The position numbers and the translations under genes were made by a program. Shown in pieces: positions 17,903 to 26,272 of a DNA stretch of 64,000 bases. The stretch is taken from positions 797,037-861,036 of the forward strand of contig NZ_BMUT01000001.1 in assembly GCF_014650335.1 (NCBI RefSeq), given 5' to 3'. This DNA comes from Streptomyces hiroshimensis (GTDB lineage: Bacteria; Actinomycetota; Actinomycetes; Streptomycetales; Streptomycetaceae). How positions within the stretch are numbered: the stretch's first letter is position 1; each line of letters opens with the position of its first letter. The notes below the pieces were generated by a model. That model was given only the letters and a program-made list of their open reading frames with translations, ran no database searches and was not told the DNA's origin.

Positions 17903-18951
17903 CGAGGCTCATCCCCTCGCCGGTCGTCGTCGACATCCGGGCCGGAGCGCTGGACGATCTGGCGAAGATCCTCGCCGATCAGCGGATCTCCAGCTCCGGC
18001 AAGCTGGCCGTCGCCATCAGCGGCGGCTCCGGGGCGGTGCTGCGCGAGCGGCTCGCCCCGGCGCTGCCCGGCGCCTCGTGGTACGAGGTGGGCGGCGGCA
18101 CGCTGGACGACGCCATCAAGCTGGCCGACGCCATGAAGAAGGGGCACTACGACGCGGTCGTGGGCCTCGGCGGCGGCAAGATCATCGACTGCGCGAAGTT
18201 CGCCGCCGCGCGCATCGGCCTGCCCCTGGTCGCCGTCGCGACGAACCTCTCGCACGACGGGCTCTGCTCGCCGGTCGCGACCCTCGACAACGACGCGGGC
18301 CGCGGCTCCTATGGCGTGCCCAACCCGATCGCCGTCGTGATCGACCTCGACGTGATCCGCGAGGCCCCGGTCCGCTTCGTGCGCTCCGGCATCGGCGACG
18401 CGATCTCCAACATCTCCTCCGTCGCGGACTGGGAGCTCTCCCACCGCGAGACGGGCGAGGCCATCGACGGCCTGGCCGCCGCCATGGCCCGGCAGGCCGG
18501 CGAGGCCGTGCTGCGCCACCCCGGCGGCGTCGGCGACGACGGCTTCCTGCAGGTGCTGGCCGAGGGCCTCGTCCTCACCGGCATCGCCATGTCGGTGGCC
18601 GGCGACAGCCGCCCCGCCTCCGGCGCCTGCCACGAGATCAACCACGCCTTCGACCTGCTCTTCCCCAAGCGGGCCGCCAGCCACGGCGAGCAGTGCGGCC
18701 TCGGCGCGGCCTTCGCGATGTACCTGCGCGGCGCCCGCGAGGAGTCCGCGCTGATGGTCGAGGTGCTGCGCCGGCACGGCCTGCCCGTGCTGCCGCAGGA
18801 GATCGGCTTCAGCGCCGAGGAGTTCGTCACGGCCGTGGAGTACGCGCCGCAGACCCGCCCCGGCCGCTACACGATCCTGGAGCACCTCGCCCTCTCCACC
18901 GACCAGATCAGGGACGCTTACGCCGACTATGCCAAAACCGTCACTAGCTGA
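17890..18951 (+). CDS. Iron-containing alcohol dehydrogenase family, sn-glycerol-1-phosphate dehydrogenase-like (AraM/EgsA)
   Basis: 353 aa. NAD(P) site GLGGGKIIDCAKFAA; then ATNLSHDGLCSP and GIGDAISNI; then the metal-ligand segments SRPASGACHEINHAFD and KRAASHGEQCGLG. These match the glycerol-1-phosphate dehydrogenase branch better than glycerol dehydrogenases. The predicted reaction is reduction of dihydroxyacetone phosphate to sn-glycerol-1-phosphate. Placement between a cytidylyltransferase and a CDP-alcohol transferase suggests the product becomes CDP-activated. The GTG at 17890 overlaps the upstream gene by 13 nt, and the 3' end overlaps the next gene by 23 nt. Confidence 0.87.
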   Translation: MPVLTRLIPSPVVVDIRAGALDDLAKILADQRISSSGKLAVAISGGSGAVLRERLAPALPGASWYEVGGGTLDDAIKLADAMKKGHYDAVVGLGGGKIIDCAKFAAARIGLPLVAVATNLSHDGLCSPVATLDNDAGRGSYGVPNPIAVVIDLDVIREAPVRFVRSGIGDAISNISSVADWELSHRETGEAIDGLAAAMARQAGEAVLRHPGGVGDDGFLQVLAEGLVLTGIAMSVAGDSRPASGACHEINHAFDLLFPKRAASHGEQCGLGAAFAMYLRGAREESALMVEVLRRHGLPVLPQEIGFSAEEFVTAVEYAPQTRPGRYTILEHLALSTDQIRDAYADYAKTVTS

Positions 18952-19714
18952 ACTCCGCCCGGTCGTCCACCCCGGCGGGCTCAAGGACCGGCGCAGCGGC
19001 GAGCACTGGGCCGGGCGCCTGTACATGCGCGAGATCTCCCTGCGCTGTACGCGGGTCCTGCTGAACACCCGGCTCACGCCGAACCAGTACACCGGCCTGA
19101 TGATCCTCGCCGGCATCGCCGCGGGCGCGGCCCTGGTGATCCCGGGCCTCACCGGCGCGATCCTGGGTGCGCTGCTCATCCAGCTGTACCTGCTGCTGGA
19201 CTGCGTGGACGGCGAGCTCGCGCGCTGGCGCAAGGTCACCTCCACGACCGGCGTCTACCTCGACCGGGTGGGCCACTACCTCTCCGAGGCCGCCCTGCTG
19301 GTCGGTTTCGGTATCCGGGCGGCGGACGTCCTGCACAAGGACGGCGCGGCCACGCAGTGGCAGTGGGCCTTCCTGGGCACGCTGGCCGCGCTCGGCGCGA
19401 TCCTGATCAAGGCGGAGACGGACCTGGTCGACGTCGCCCGCGCCCGCAGCGGCATGGCGGCCGCCGAGGACGCAGCGGCCACGCCGCGCTCCTCGGGCAT
19501 GGCCCTGGCCCGCAAGGCCGCGGCCGCGCTGAAGTTCCACCGGCTGGTCGGCGGCGTCGAGGCGTCGCTGGTGATCCTGGCGGCCGGCATCGCGGACTTC
19601 GTCCACGGCGACCTGCTGTTCACCCGTGTCGCGGTGGTCCTGCTCGCCGCCGTCGCGGTGCTGCAGACTGTGCTGCACCTCGTGTCCATCCTCGCGTCGA
19701 GCAGGCTCCGATGA
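18929..19714 (+). CDS. CDP-alcohol phosphatidyltransferase family protein with altered last Asp
   Basis: 261 aa integral membrane protein with about six helices. The family motif is present as D91-C-V-D94-G-E-L-A98-R99, G108, D112, but the position expected to be the last catalytic Asp is His116 (DRVGH). That Asp is usually called the general base. So this protein may be a variant enzyme, a partner subunit of the larger upstream transferase, or inactive. The ATG at 18929 lies within the preceding gene and gives a family-typical N-terminus (LTPNQYT as in relatives). The downstream glycosyltransferase starts in its stop codon (ATGA). Confidence 0.87.
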   Translation: MPKPSLAELRPVVHPGGLKDRRSGEHWAGRLYMREISLRCTRVLLNTRLTPNQYTGLMILAGIAAGAALVIPGLTGAILGALLIQLYLLLDCVDGELARWRKVTSTTGVYLDRVGHYLSEAALLVGFGIRAADVLHKDGAATQWQWAFLGTLAALGAILIKAETDLVDVARARSGMAAAEDAAATPRSSGMALARKAAAALKFHRLVGGVEASLVILAAGIADFVHGDLLFTRVAVVLLAAVAVLQTVLHLVSILASSRLR

Positions 19715-20616
19715 ACGCTCCCTCCGCTCCCGTGGCCAAGGTCGGCGCGGTTGTCCTCACCATGGGCAACCGCCCGGCGGAGCTGCGCGCCCTGCTGGAG
19801 TCCGTGGCCAAGCAGGACGGCGACCCCATCGAGGTCGTCGTCGTCGGCAACGGCTCCCCGCTGCCGCCGATCGCCGTCCCCGGCCTGGCCGTGCGCACCG
19901 TCGAGCTGTCGGAGAACGTCGGCATCCCGGCCGGGCGCAACGTGGGCATCGAGGCGTTCGGGCCCGCGGGGCGCGAGGTCGACATCCTGCTGTTCCTGGA
20001 CGACGACGGCCTGCTGCCCGGCCAGGACACCGCCGAGCTGTGCCGGCAGGCGTTCGCCGCCGACCCGAAGCTCGGCATCGTCAGCTTCCGGATCGCCGAC
20101 CCCGACACGGGCGTCACCCAGCGCCGCCACGTGCCGCGGCTGCGCGCCTCCGACCCGATGCGCTCCTCGCGGGTGACCACCTTCCTCGGCGGCGCCAACG
20201 CGGTCCGCACCCGGGTCTTCGCCGAGGCCGGCCTGCTGCCGGACGAGTTCTTCTACGCGCACGAGGAGACCGACCTCGCCTGGCGGGCCCTCGACGCGGG
20301 CTGGATGATCGACTACCGCGCGGACATGGTGCTGCACCACCCGACGACGGCACCGAGCCGTCACGCGGTCTACCACCGCATGGTCGCCCGCAACCGCGTC
20401 TGGCTCGCCCGGCGCAACCTCCCCGCCCCGCTGGTCCCGGTCTACCTCGGGGTGTGGCTGCTGCTCACCCTGGCCCGGCGGCCGTCCCTGCCCGCGCTGC
20501 GGGCGTGGTTCGGGGGCTTCAAGGAGGGCTGGACGACGCCCTGTGGTCCACGGCGCCCCATGAAGTGGCGTACCGTGTGGCGCCTGACCCGGCTGGGTCG
20601 GCCTCCCGTGATCTGA
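19711..20616 (+). CDS. Glycosyltransferase family 2 protein
   Basis: 301 aa GT-A fold. It has an N-terminal VGAVVLTMGNRPAELRALLESV nucleotide-binding region in two adjacent parts, NVGIPAGRNVGIE, and the metal-binding FLDDDGLLP (DxD). An acceptor-side EETDLAWRAL (EDxDLxxR-like) and a basic, partly hydrophobic C-terminus that may associate with the membrane follow. It would add a sugar, rhamnose-transferase-like by the NVGIPAGRN motif, to the lipid- or polyol-linked product of the locus. ATGA overlap with the upstream CDP-alcohol protein. Confidence 0.9.
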   Translation: MNAPSAPVAKVGAVVLTMGNRPAELRALLESVAKQDGDPIEVVVVGNGSPLPPIAVPGLAVRTVELSENVGIPAGRNVGIEAFGPAGREVDILLFLDDDGLLPGQDTAELCRQAFAADPKLGIVSFRIADPDTGVTQRRHVPRLRASDPMRSSRVTTFLGGANAVRTRVFAEAGLLPDEFFYAHEETDLAWRALDAGWMIDYRADMVLHHPTTAPSRHAVYHRMVARNRVWLARRNLPAPLVPVYLGVWLLLTLARRPSLPALRAWFGGFKEGWTTPCGPRRPMKWRTVWRLTRLGRPPVI

Positions 20617-20685
20617 CAAGCTCTTGTCTATGAGCATCGGGCGCGGACCGGGGCGAGCCCCCGGCAGCGCACCTTGAGGACGAAA

Positions 20686-21630
20686 GTGTCAACTGTGAGC
20701 GAGACAACGCACGACAGTGCGGTCGCCATGAGTGCCCCGCCATCGCCCGACGACGGAATGTCCGCCGCCGAGCTGGCCAAGAAGTACGGTCTCGCGGTGA
20801 GCGGGGCCCGCCCGAGCCTGCCGGAGTACGCCCGGCAGCTGTGGGCGCGGCGGCATTTCATCGTCGCGTTCTCCCGGGCCAAGATGACGGCCCAGTACAG
20901 CCAGGCCAAGCTGGGCCAGGTCTGGCAGGTGGCGACGCCGCTGCTGAACGCCGGCGTCTACCTGCTGATCTTCGGTCTGCTGATGCAGCAGTCCAAGGGC
21001 ATGGGGATCGCCACGTACATCCCCTTCCTGGTGACCGGTGTCTTCGTCTTCACCTTCACCCAGAGCTCGGCCATGGCGGGCGTGCGCTCCATCTCGGGCA
21101 ACCTGGGTCTGGTGCGCGCCCTGCACTTCCCGCGGGCGGCCCTGCCGATCTCCTTCGCGATGCAGCAGCTCCAGCAGCTGCTGCTGTCGATGTGCGTGCT
21201 GTTCGCCTTCCTGCTCGGCTTCGGGCACATGCCCCGGCCGTCGTGGGTGCTGATCGTCCCCGTCCTGGTGCTGCAGTTCCTCTTCAACACCGGCCTGGCG
21301 ATGATCCTGGCCCGGGCGGGCAGCAAGACGCCCGACCTGGCGCAGCTGCTGCCGTTCATCACGCGGACGTGGATGTACGCGTCCGGCGTGATGTACAACA
21401 TGGTCGAGGCGCTGGAGAAGACCCACGCGCCGAAGTGGGTCATCGACGTGCTCAGCGCCAACCCGGCCGCCGTCTACATCGACCTGATGCGCTGGTCCCT
21501 GATCGAGAACCACAGCCACATCCACCTGCCGCCGCACGTGTGGCTGCTGGCGCTGGGCTGGGCGGTCGTGGTCGGCGCCGGCGGTTTCGTGTACTTCTGG
21601 AAGGCTGAGGAGCAGTACGGCCGTGGCTGA
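20686..21630 (+). CDS. ABC-2 type transporter permease (TagG/Wzm-like)
   Basis: 314 aa with a cytoplasmic N-terminus and about six membrane helices. The first amphipathic stretch, followed by RAKMTAQYSQAKLGQVWQVATPLLNA, is typical of polysaccharide and teichoic-acid exporters. The GTG at 20686 is chosen because GAGGACGAA precedes it; TTG 20674 is in frame but has poor spacing. Its 3' end overlaps the ATPase gene by 8 nt. It would export the lipid-linked product made by the upstream enzymes. Confidence 0.9.
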   Translation: MSTVSETTHDSAVAMSAPPSPDDGMSAAELAKKYGLAVSGARPSLPEYARQLWARRHFIVAFSRAKMTAQYSQAKLGQVWQVATPLLNAGVYLLIFGLLMQQSKGMGIATYIPFLVTGVFVFTFTQSSAMAGVRSISGNLGLVRALHFPRAALPISFAMQQLQQLLLSMCVLFAFLLGFGHMPRPSWVLIVPVLVLQFLFNTGLAMILARAGSKTPDLAQLLPFITRTWMYASGVMYNMVEALEKTHAPKWVIDVLSANPAAVYIDLMRWSLIENHSHIHLPPHVWLLALGWAVVVGAGGFVYFWKAEEQYGRG

Positions 21631-22453
21631 ACAGAACCCCACCGGGAACCCCGTGAACGCAGCCGCGAACTCCGTGAACGCAGCCGGGAACGACGCCCGC
21701 GTGCCCACCGTGATCGCGGACGACGTCCACATCGTCTACCGCGTCTACGGCGGCAACACCGGCCGCGGCAGTGCGACCGCCGCCCTGAACCGGATCGTCA
21801 AGCGCAAGCCGGGGGCCGGTGTGCGCGAGGTGCACGCCGTCAAGGGTGTGAGCTTCACCGCCTACCGCGGTGAGGCGATCGGCCTGATCGGCTCCAACGG
21901 CTCCGGCAAGTCCACCCTCCTCAAGGCCATCGCCGGGCTGCTGCCCACCGAGCGCGGCAAGGTCTACACCGACGGCCAGCCCTCGCTGCTGGGCGTGAAC
22001 GCCGCCATGATGAACGACCTCACGGGCGAGAAGAACGTGATGCTCGGCGGCCTGGCCATGGGGATGTCGCGCGAGCAGATCCGCGAGCGCTACCAGGGCA
22101 TCGTCGACTTCTCCGGGATCAACGAGAAGGGCGACTTCATCACGCTGCCCATGCGGACCTACTCGTCCGGCATGGCGGCCCGGCTGCGCTTCTCCATCGC
22201 CGCGGCCAAGGACCACGACGTGCTGATGATCGACGAGGCGCTGGCCACCGGTGACCGCTCGTTCCAGAAGCGCTCCGAGGCCCGTATCCGCGAGCTGCGC
22301 AAGCAGGCGGGCACGGTCTTCCTCGTCAGCCACAACAACAGGTCGATCCGGGACACCTGCGACCGTGTGCTGTGGCTCGAGCACGGACAGCTCCTGATGG
22401 ACGGCCCGACCGAGGAAGTGGTCAGGGCGTACGAGAAGGAGACGGCCCGCTAG
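21623..22453 (+). CDS. ABC transporter ATP-binding protein (TagH/Wzt-like)
   Basis: 276 aa ATPase. Walker A GSNGSGKST, the signature YSSGMAARL (the SSGM variant common in TagH/Wzt exporters), Walker B VLMIDEAL, and the H-loop VSHNN. It lacks the long C-terminal substrate-binding domain of Wzt. An Asn-rich N-terminal tail has a small repeat (NPVNAAANSVNAAGN). Functions with the overlapping permease. The GTG at 21623 is consistent with translational coupling. Confidence 0.93.
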   Translation: MAEQNPTGNPVNAAANSVNAAGNDARVPTVIADDVHIVYRVYGGNTGRGSATAALNRIVKRKPGAGVREVHAVKGVSFTAYRGEAIGLIGSNGSGKSTLLKAIAGLLPTERGKVYTDGQPSLLGVNAAMMNDLTGEKNVMLGGLAMGMSREQIRERYQGIVDFSGINEKGDFITLPMRTYSSGMAARLRFSIAAAKDHDVLMIDEALATGDRSFQKRSEARIRELRKQAGTVFLVSHNNRSIRDTCDRVLWLEHGQLLMDGPTEEVVRAYEKETAR

Positions 22454-22882
22454 CGCCGTGCGGGCCGGCGCGGACCGGTTTCGGCGGGCCCTCACCGGTA
22501 CGCTCCGGCGGGGGCCTTGACCGTTCCGTAACGATCAACTGGCTTATTGGCAGGGTTGATTCGCGGCTCGCGTGGCATTGTATGGATCAAGCACGTACCC
22601 GGCCGCGCGTCGGACAAGTGTGCGGCGTACGCTGTACCGTGCTGATTTGCGGCGAAGCGTGCGATACCGGTGTATCCGCGGCTCCGGAGACGGCGTCGGA
22701 TACGGCGGGACAGTGGGTGCCGAAGGGGGAGCAGGGGGCGCCGAAGGGGGTGTCTACCCTGCGGCGTGTCCGAAATAGGATGTTCTGGGTCGGCAGTGTA
22801 GAACGGGAGATGTGACGGCAATGGCTACGGAAACTCTCCAGCCCCGAGGCGTGCACGCCGTCCCCGGTCCGGGCAGCCCGCG
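22454..22882 (+). promoter_or_regulatory. Promoter and leader region of the hopanoid cluster
   Basis: 429 bp upstream of hpnC. A possible -10 TAGGAT lies at 22776-22781, with a weak -35 GTCTAC at 22752-22757. Just upstream are two identical 11-bp copies of GCCGAAGGGGG (22719-22729 and 22740-22750). Their starts are 21 bp apart, two helical turns, as for a regulator binding the same DNA face. A second candidate pair, TTGATT/TGTATG, sits at 22556-22584. The leader contains ATGTGA (22810-22815) and a 21-codon ORF at 22821-22886. All assignments are by eye. Confidence 0.45.
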
Positions 22883-22886
22883 GTGA
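22821..22886 (+). CDS. Possible 21-aa leader peptide coupled to hpnC
   Basis: ATG at 22821 opens a 21-codon frame whose TGA (22884-22886) overlaps the hpnC GTG (22883-22885). GGGAG lies 12 nt before the ATG, a long spacing, with an ATGTGA start-stop in between. hpnC itself has no good ribosome-binding site. Translation of this short frame could therefore feed ribosomes to hpnC. The peptide resembles nothing I know, and the function is inference. Confidence 0.3.
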   Translation: MATETLQPRGVHAVPGPGSPR

Positions 22887-23791
22887 CGGCGGGGACGGCC
22901 GCGCACGAGCGCGCCGTGCTCGACAAGGCCGCGCACGAGAACTTCCCCGTGGCACCCTTCTTCCTGCCGCGCGCCTGGCGGGACGACCTCATGGCCGTCT
23001 ACGGGTACGCCCGCCTCGTCGACGACATCGGCGACGGCGACCTCGCCCCCGGCGGGCGCGACGCGCAGCTGCTGGGGCTCGCAGGGACGCGGGGCGAAAC
23101 GAGCGAGGACCGGCTCACCATGCTGGACGCCTTCGAGGCGGACCTGCGGCGTGTCTTCGACCGCTCCGGCACCGGCCCGCACCATCCGCTGCTGCGCCGC
23201 CTGCGGCCCACCGTGCGCCGGTGCGGCCTGTCCCCGGAGCCCTTCCTGGGGCTGATCGAGGCCAACCGCCAGGACCAGCGCGTCCGCCGCTACGGTACGT
23301 ACGACGATCTGCTCGCCTACTGCGAGCTGTCCGCGAACCCCGTCGGCCGCCTCGTCCTGGGCATCACCGGCACCGCCAGCCCCGAGCGGATCCGCCGCTC
23401 GGACGCGGTCTGCACCGGGCTGCAGATCGTGGAACACCTGCAGGACGTCACCGAGGACCTCGGACGCGACCGCGTCTACCTCCCGGCCGAGGACATGAAG
23501 CGCTTCCGCGTCACCGAGGCCGACCTCGCGCGCCCGACCGGCGGCGCGTCGTTGCGCGCCCTAGTCGCGTACGAAGGGGAACGCGCCGGGGAACTGCTGA
23601 ATGAAGGCACCCCCCTGGTGGGTAGCGTCCACGGCAGGTTGAAGCTGTTGCTCGCGGGGTTCGTGGGCGGGGGGAGGGCCGCGCTCCGCGCGGTCGCCGC
23701 CGCAGGACACGACGTACTGCCCGGACCGCCCAAGCCCACCAAGCTCAGCCTGCTGCGCGAGGTGGGAGCGACACTGCGAAGAGAGGGGTGA
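22883..23791 (+). CDS. hpnC: Squalene synthase HpnC (hydroxysqualene synthase)
   Basis: 302 aa trans-prenyltransferase of the squalene/phytoene synthase fold. The HpnC-specific N-terminal ENFPVAPFFLP is present. The two Asp-rich metal sites are YARLVDDIGD and EHLQDVTEDLGRDRVYLP. In the HpnCDE route it converts presqualene diphosphate to hydroxysqualene. The GTG at 22883 has no clear ribosome-binding site and overlaps a short leader frame. It is coupled by GTGA overlap to hpnD and is the first gene of the hopanoid unit. Confidence 0.95.
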   Translation: MTAGTAAHERAVLDKAAHENFPVAPFFLPRAWRDDLMAVYGYARLVDDIGDGDLAPGGRDAQLLGLAGTRGETSEDRLTMLDAFEADLRRVFDRSGTGPHHPLLRRLRPTVRRCGLSPEPFLGLIEANRQDQRVRRYGTYDDLLAYCELSANPVGRLVLGITGTASPERIRRSDAVCTGLQIVEHLQDVTEDLGRDRVYLPAEDMKRFRVTEADLARPTGGASLRALVAYEGERAGELLNEGTPLVGSVHGRLKLLLAGFVGGGRAALRAVAAAGHDVLPGPPKPTKLSLLREVGATLRREG

Positions 23792-24738
23792 GCGGGACAG
23801 TGAACGGATCGCCGGACGCGTCCGCACCGGTGCTCGCCGCGTACAGCTACTGCGAGGCAGTCACCGGACAGCAGGCCGGTAACTTCAGCTACGGCATCCG
23901 GCTCCTGCCGACCGCCAAGCGGCGCGCCATGTCGGCGCTGTACGCCTTCTCGCGGCGTGTCGACGACATCGGGGACGGACCGCTGGACGCAGGGGCCAAG
24001 CACCGCCGGCTGGAGGAGACCCGCGAGCTGCTCGCGCGGATCAGCGAAGGCCGGATCGACGAGGACGACACCGACCCGGTGGCCGTCGCGCTCAGCCATG
24101 CCGCGCGCCGCTTCCCCATCCCGCTCGGCGGGCTGGACGAACTCATCGACGGCGTTCAGATGGACGTGCGTGGCGAGTCGTACGAGACCTGGGACGACCT
24201 CGCGGTGTACTGCCGGTGTGTCGCGGGTGCCATCGGCCGGCTCTCCCTCGGCGTGTTCGGCACCGTGCCCGGCGCGCGCGATGCCGCGCGCGCCGCGGAG
24301 TACGCCGATACCCTCGGCCTGGCGCTGCAGCTCACCAACATCCTGCGTGACGTCCGTGAGGACGCCGCCAACGGCCGCACCTACCTGCCCTCCGACGACC
24401 TCGCGAAGTTCGGCTGCGCCGAGGGCTTCCACTCGGCCAGGCCCCCGGCCGGCGCCGACTTCACCGGCCTCGTCCACTTCGAGGTCCGGCGCGCCCGCGC
24501 CCTCTTCGCCGAGGGCACCCGCCTGCTGCCCATGCTCGACCGGCGCAGCGGCGCCTGCGTCGCCGCCATGGCCGGGATCTACCGCAGGCTGCTCGACCGG
24601 ATCGCCGAGGACCCCGAGGCGGTCCTGCGCGGCCGGGTCTCGCTGCCCGGCCGGGAGAAGGTCTACGTCGCCGTGCGCGGCCTGTCCGGATTCGACGCCC
24701 GCAGCGTCCACCGGCGGACCGCCGGGGGGCGCGCTTGA
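23788..24738 (+). CDS. hpnD: Presqualene diphosphate synthase HpnD
   Basis: 316 aa paralogue of HpnC. It has the squalene-synthase pattern SYGIRLLPTAKRRAMSALYAFSRRVDDIGDG, here split for reading, and the second Asp motif NILRDVREDAANGRTYLP. It condenses two farnesyl diphosphates to presqualene diphosphate. Start GTG 23788 lies in the hpnC stop; a second in-frame GTG four codons later is possible. An 82-bp gap separates it from hpnE. Confidence 0.95.
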   Translation: MSGTVNGSPDASAPVLAAYSYCEAVTGQQAGNFSYGIRLLPTAKRRAMSALYAFSRRVDDIGDGPLDAGAKHRRLEETRELLARISEGRIDEDDTDPVAVALSHAARRFPIPLGGLDELIDGVQMDVRGESYETWDDLAVYCRCVAGAIGRLSLGVFGTVPGARDAARAAEYADTLGLALQLTNILRDVREDAANGRTYLPSDDLAKFGCAEGFHSARPPAGADFTGLVHFEVRRARALFAEGTRLLPMLDRRSGACVAAMAGIYRRLLDRIAEDPEAVLRGRVSLPGREKVYVAVRGLSGFDARSVHRRTAGGRA

Positions 24739-24820
24739 TGCCCCCGTCCCGGGCCGGCAAACGGCGCGCAACCCTCCGCCCTGCGGAAACGTCCCTGACA
24801 GCAGCCGAAGGGGTGGGCAC

Positions 24821-26272
24821 ATGACAGCCACGACAACCGGGCCCGGCCGCGGCCCCGACGACGGGGACGGCGCCGCGGCCGCCCGCGCGGTGGTCGTCGG
24901 CGGCGGGCTCGCCGGCATCACGGCCGCGCTGGAGCTCGCCGACGCCGGCGTGCGTGTCACCCTCCTGGAGGGCCGGCCCCGCCTCGGCGGCCTCGCCTTC
25001 TCCTTCCGCCGCGGCGACCTCACCATCGACAACGGCCAGCACGTCTACCTGCGCTGCTGCACCGCCTACACCTCCTTCCTCGACCGGCTCGGCGCCCTGC
25101 ACCTCGCGCCCCTGCAGGACCGGCTCGACGTGCCCGTGCTCGACGTCGGCCACCCCTCCGGCAGGCCGCGCCTGGGCCGGCTGCGCCGCAACGGCCTGCC
25201 CGTGCCCCTGCACCTGGGCGCGAGCCTCGCCACGTACCCGCACCTCTCGCTCGCCGAGCGCGCCCAGGTGGGCCGGGCCGCCCTGGCCCTGCGCGGCCTC
25301 GACCCGCAGGACCCCGCGCTCGACGGCACGGACTTCGGCGGCTGGCTGCGCCGCAAGGGCCAGTCCGCCCGCACCGTCGAGGCCCTGTGGGACCTGATCG
25401 GCGTGGCCACGCTCAACGCCACCGCCGACGAGTCCTCGCTCGGCCTCGCCGCCATGGTCTTCAAGACCGCGCTGCTCACCGAGCCCGGCGCCGCCGACAT
25501 CGGCTGGGCGCACGTCCCCCTCGGCGAGCTGCACGACACCCGCGCCCGCGCCGCCCTCGACAAAGCCGGCGTGCGCACCCTGCTGCGCACCCGTGCCACC
25601 GGCGTCGCCCGCGCCGAGGACGGCCTCTGGCAGGTCGACGCCGAGACGGGCCCCGGTGCGGCCGAGCAGCTCACGGCCGAGACGGTCGTGCTCGCCCTGC
25701 CGCAGCGCGAGACCCACGCCCTGCTGCCCGACGGCGCCCTCGACGAGCCGGGCCGGCTGCTGGAGATCGGCACCGCCCCGATCCTCAACCTCCACGTCGT
25801 CTACGACCGCAAGGTCCTGCGGCAGCCGTTCTTCACCGCGCTGGGCTCGCCCGTGCAGTGGGTCTTCGACCGCACGGAGTCGTCCGGGCTCGCGGCGAAG
25901 GGAGAGGGCGGGCAGTACCTGGCCGTCTCCCAGTCGGCCGCGCAGGACGACATCGACCGGCCCGTGGCCGAGCTGCGGGCCCGCTATCTTCCCGAGCTGG
26001 AGCGGCTGTTGCCCGCCGCACGCGGCGCCGGCGTCCGGGACTTCTTCGTGACCCGGGAGCGTACAGCGACGTTCGCCCCCACCCCGGGCGTCGGCCGGCT
26101 GCGGCCGACCGCCCGCACGAACACGCCCGGCCTGTACCTGGCCGGCGCGTGGACCGCCACCGGCTGGCCCGCGACCATGGAGGGCGCCGTGCGCAGCGGT
26201 GTCCACGCCGCGGGTGCGGCACTCTCCGAGCTCGGCCGACCGCACGTGAGCCCCTTGCGGGAGGCGGTATGA
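24821..26272 (+). CDS. hpnE: Hydroxysqualene dehydroxylase HpnE
   Basis: 483 aa FAD-dependent amine-oxidase-fold protein. The dinucleotide site is VVVGGGLAGITAALELA with the distal acidic residue in LLEGRPRLGG. A substrate-side GQHVYLRCCTAY and a C-terminal FAD contact GLYLAGAWTATGWPATMEGAVRSG follow, the latter typical of the HpnE/desaturase family. It reduces hydroxysqualene to squalene. ATG at 24821 is preceded by GAAGGGG. ATGA overlap with the polyprenyl synthase gene. Confidence 0.95.
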   Translation: MTATTTGPGRGPDDGDGAAAARAVVVGGGLAGITAALELADAGVRVTLLEGRPRLGGLAFSFRRGDLTIDNGQHVYLRCCTAYTSFLDRLGALHLAPLQDRLDVPVLDVGHPSGRPRLGRLRRNGLPVPLHLGASLATYPHLSLAERAQVGRAALALRGLDPQDPALDGTDFGGWLRRKGQSARTVEALWDLIGVATLNATADESSLGLAAMVFKTALLTEPGAADIGWAHVPLGELHDTRARAALDKAGVRTLLRTRATGVARAEDGLWQVDAETGPGAAEQLTAETVVLALPQRETHALLPDGALDEPGRLLEIGTAPILNLHVVYDRKVLRQPFFTALGSPVQWVFDRTESSGLAAKGEGGQYLAVSQSAAQDDIDRPVAELRARYLPELERLLPAARGAGVRDFFVTRERTATFAPTPGVGRLRPTARTNTPGLYLAGAWTATGWPATMEGAVRSGVHAAGAALSELGRPHVSPLREAV

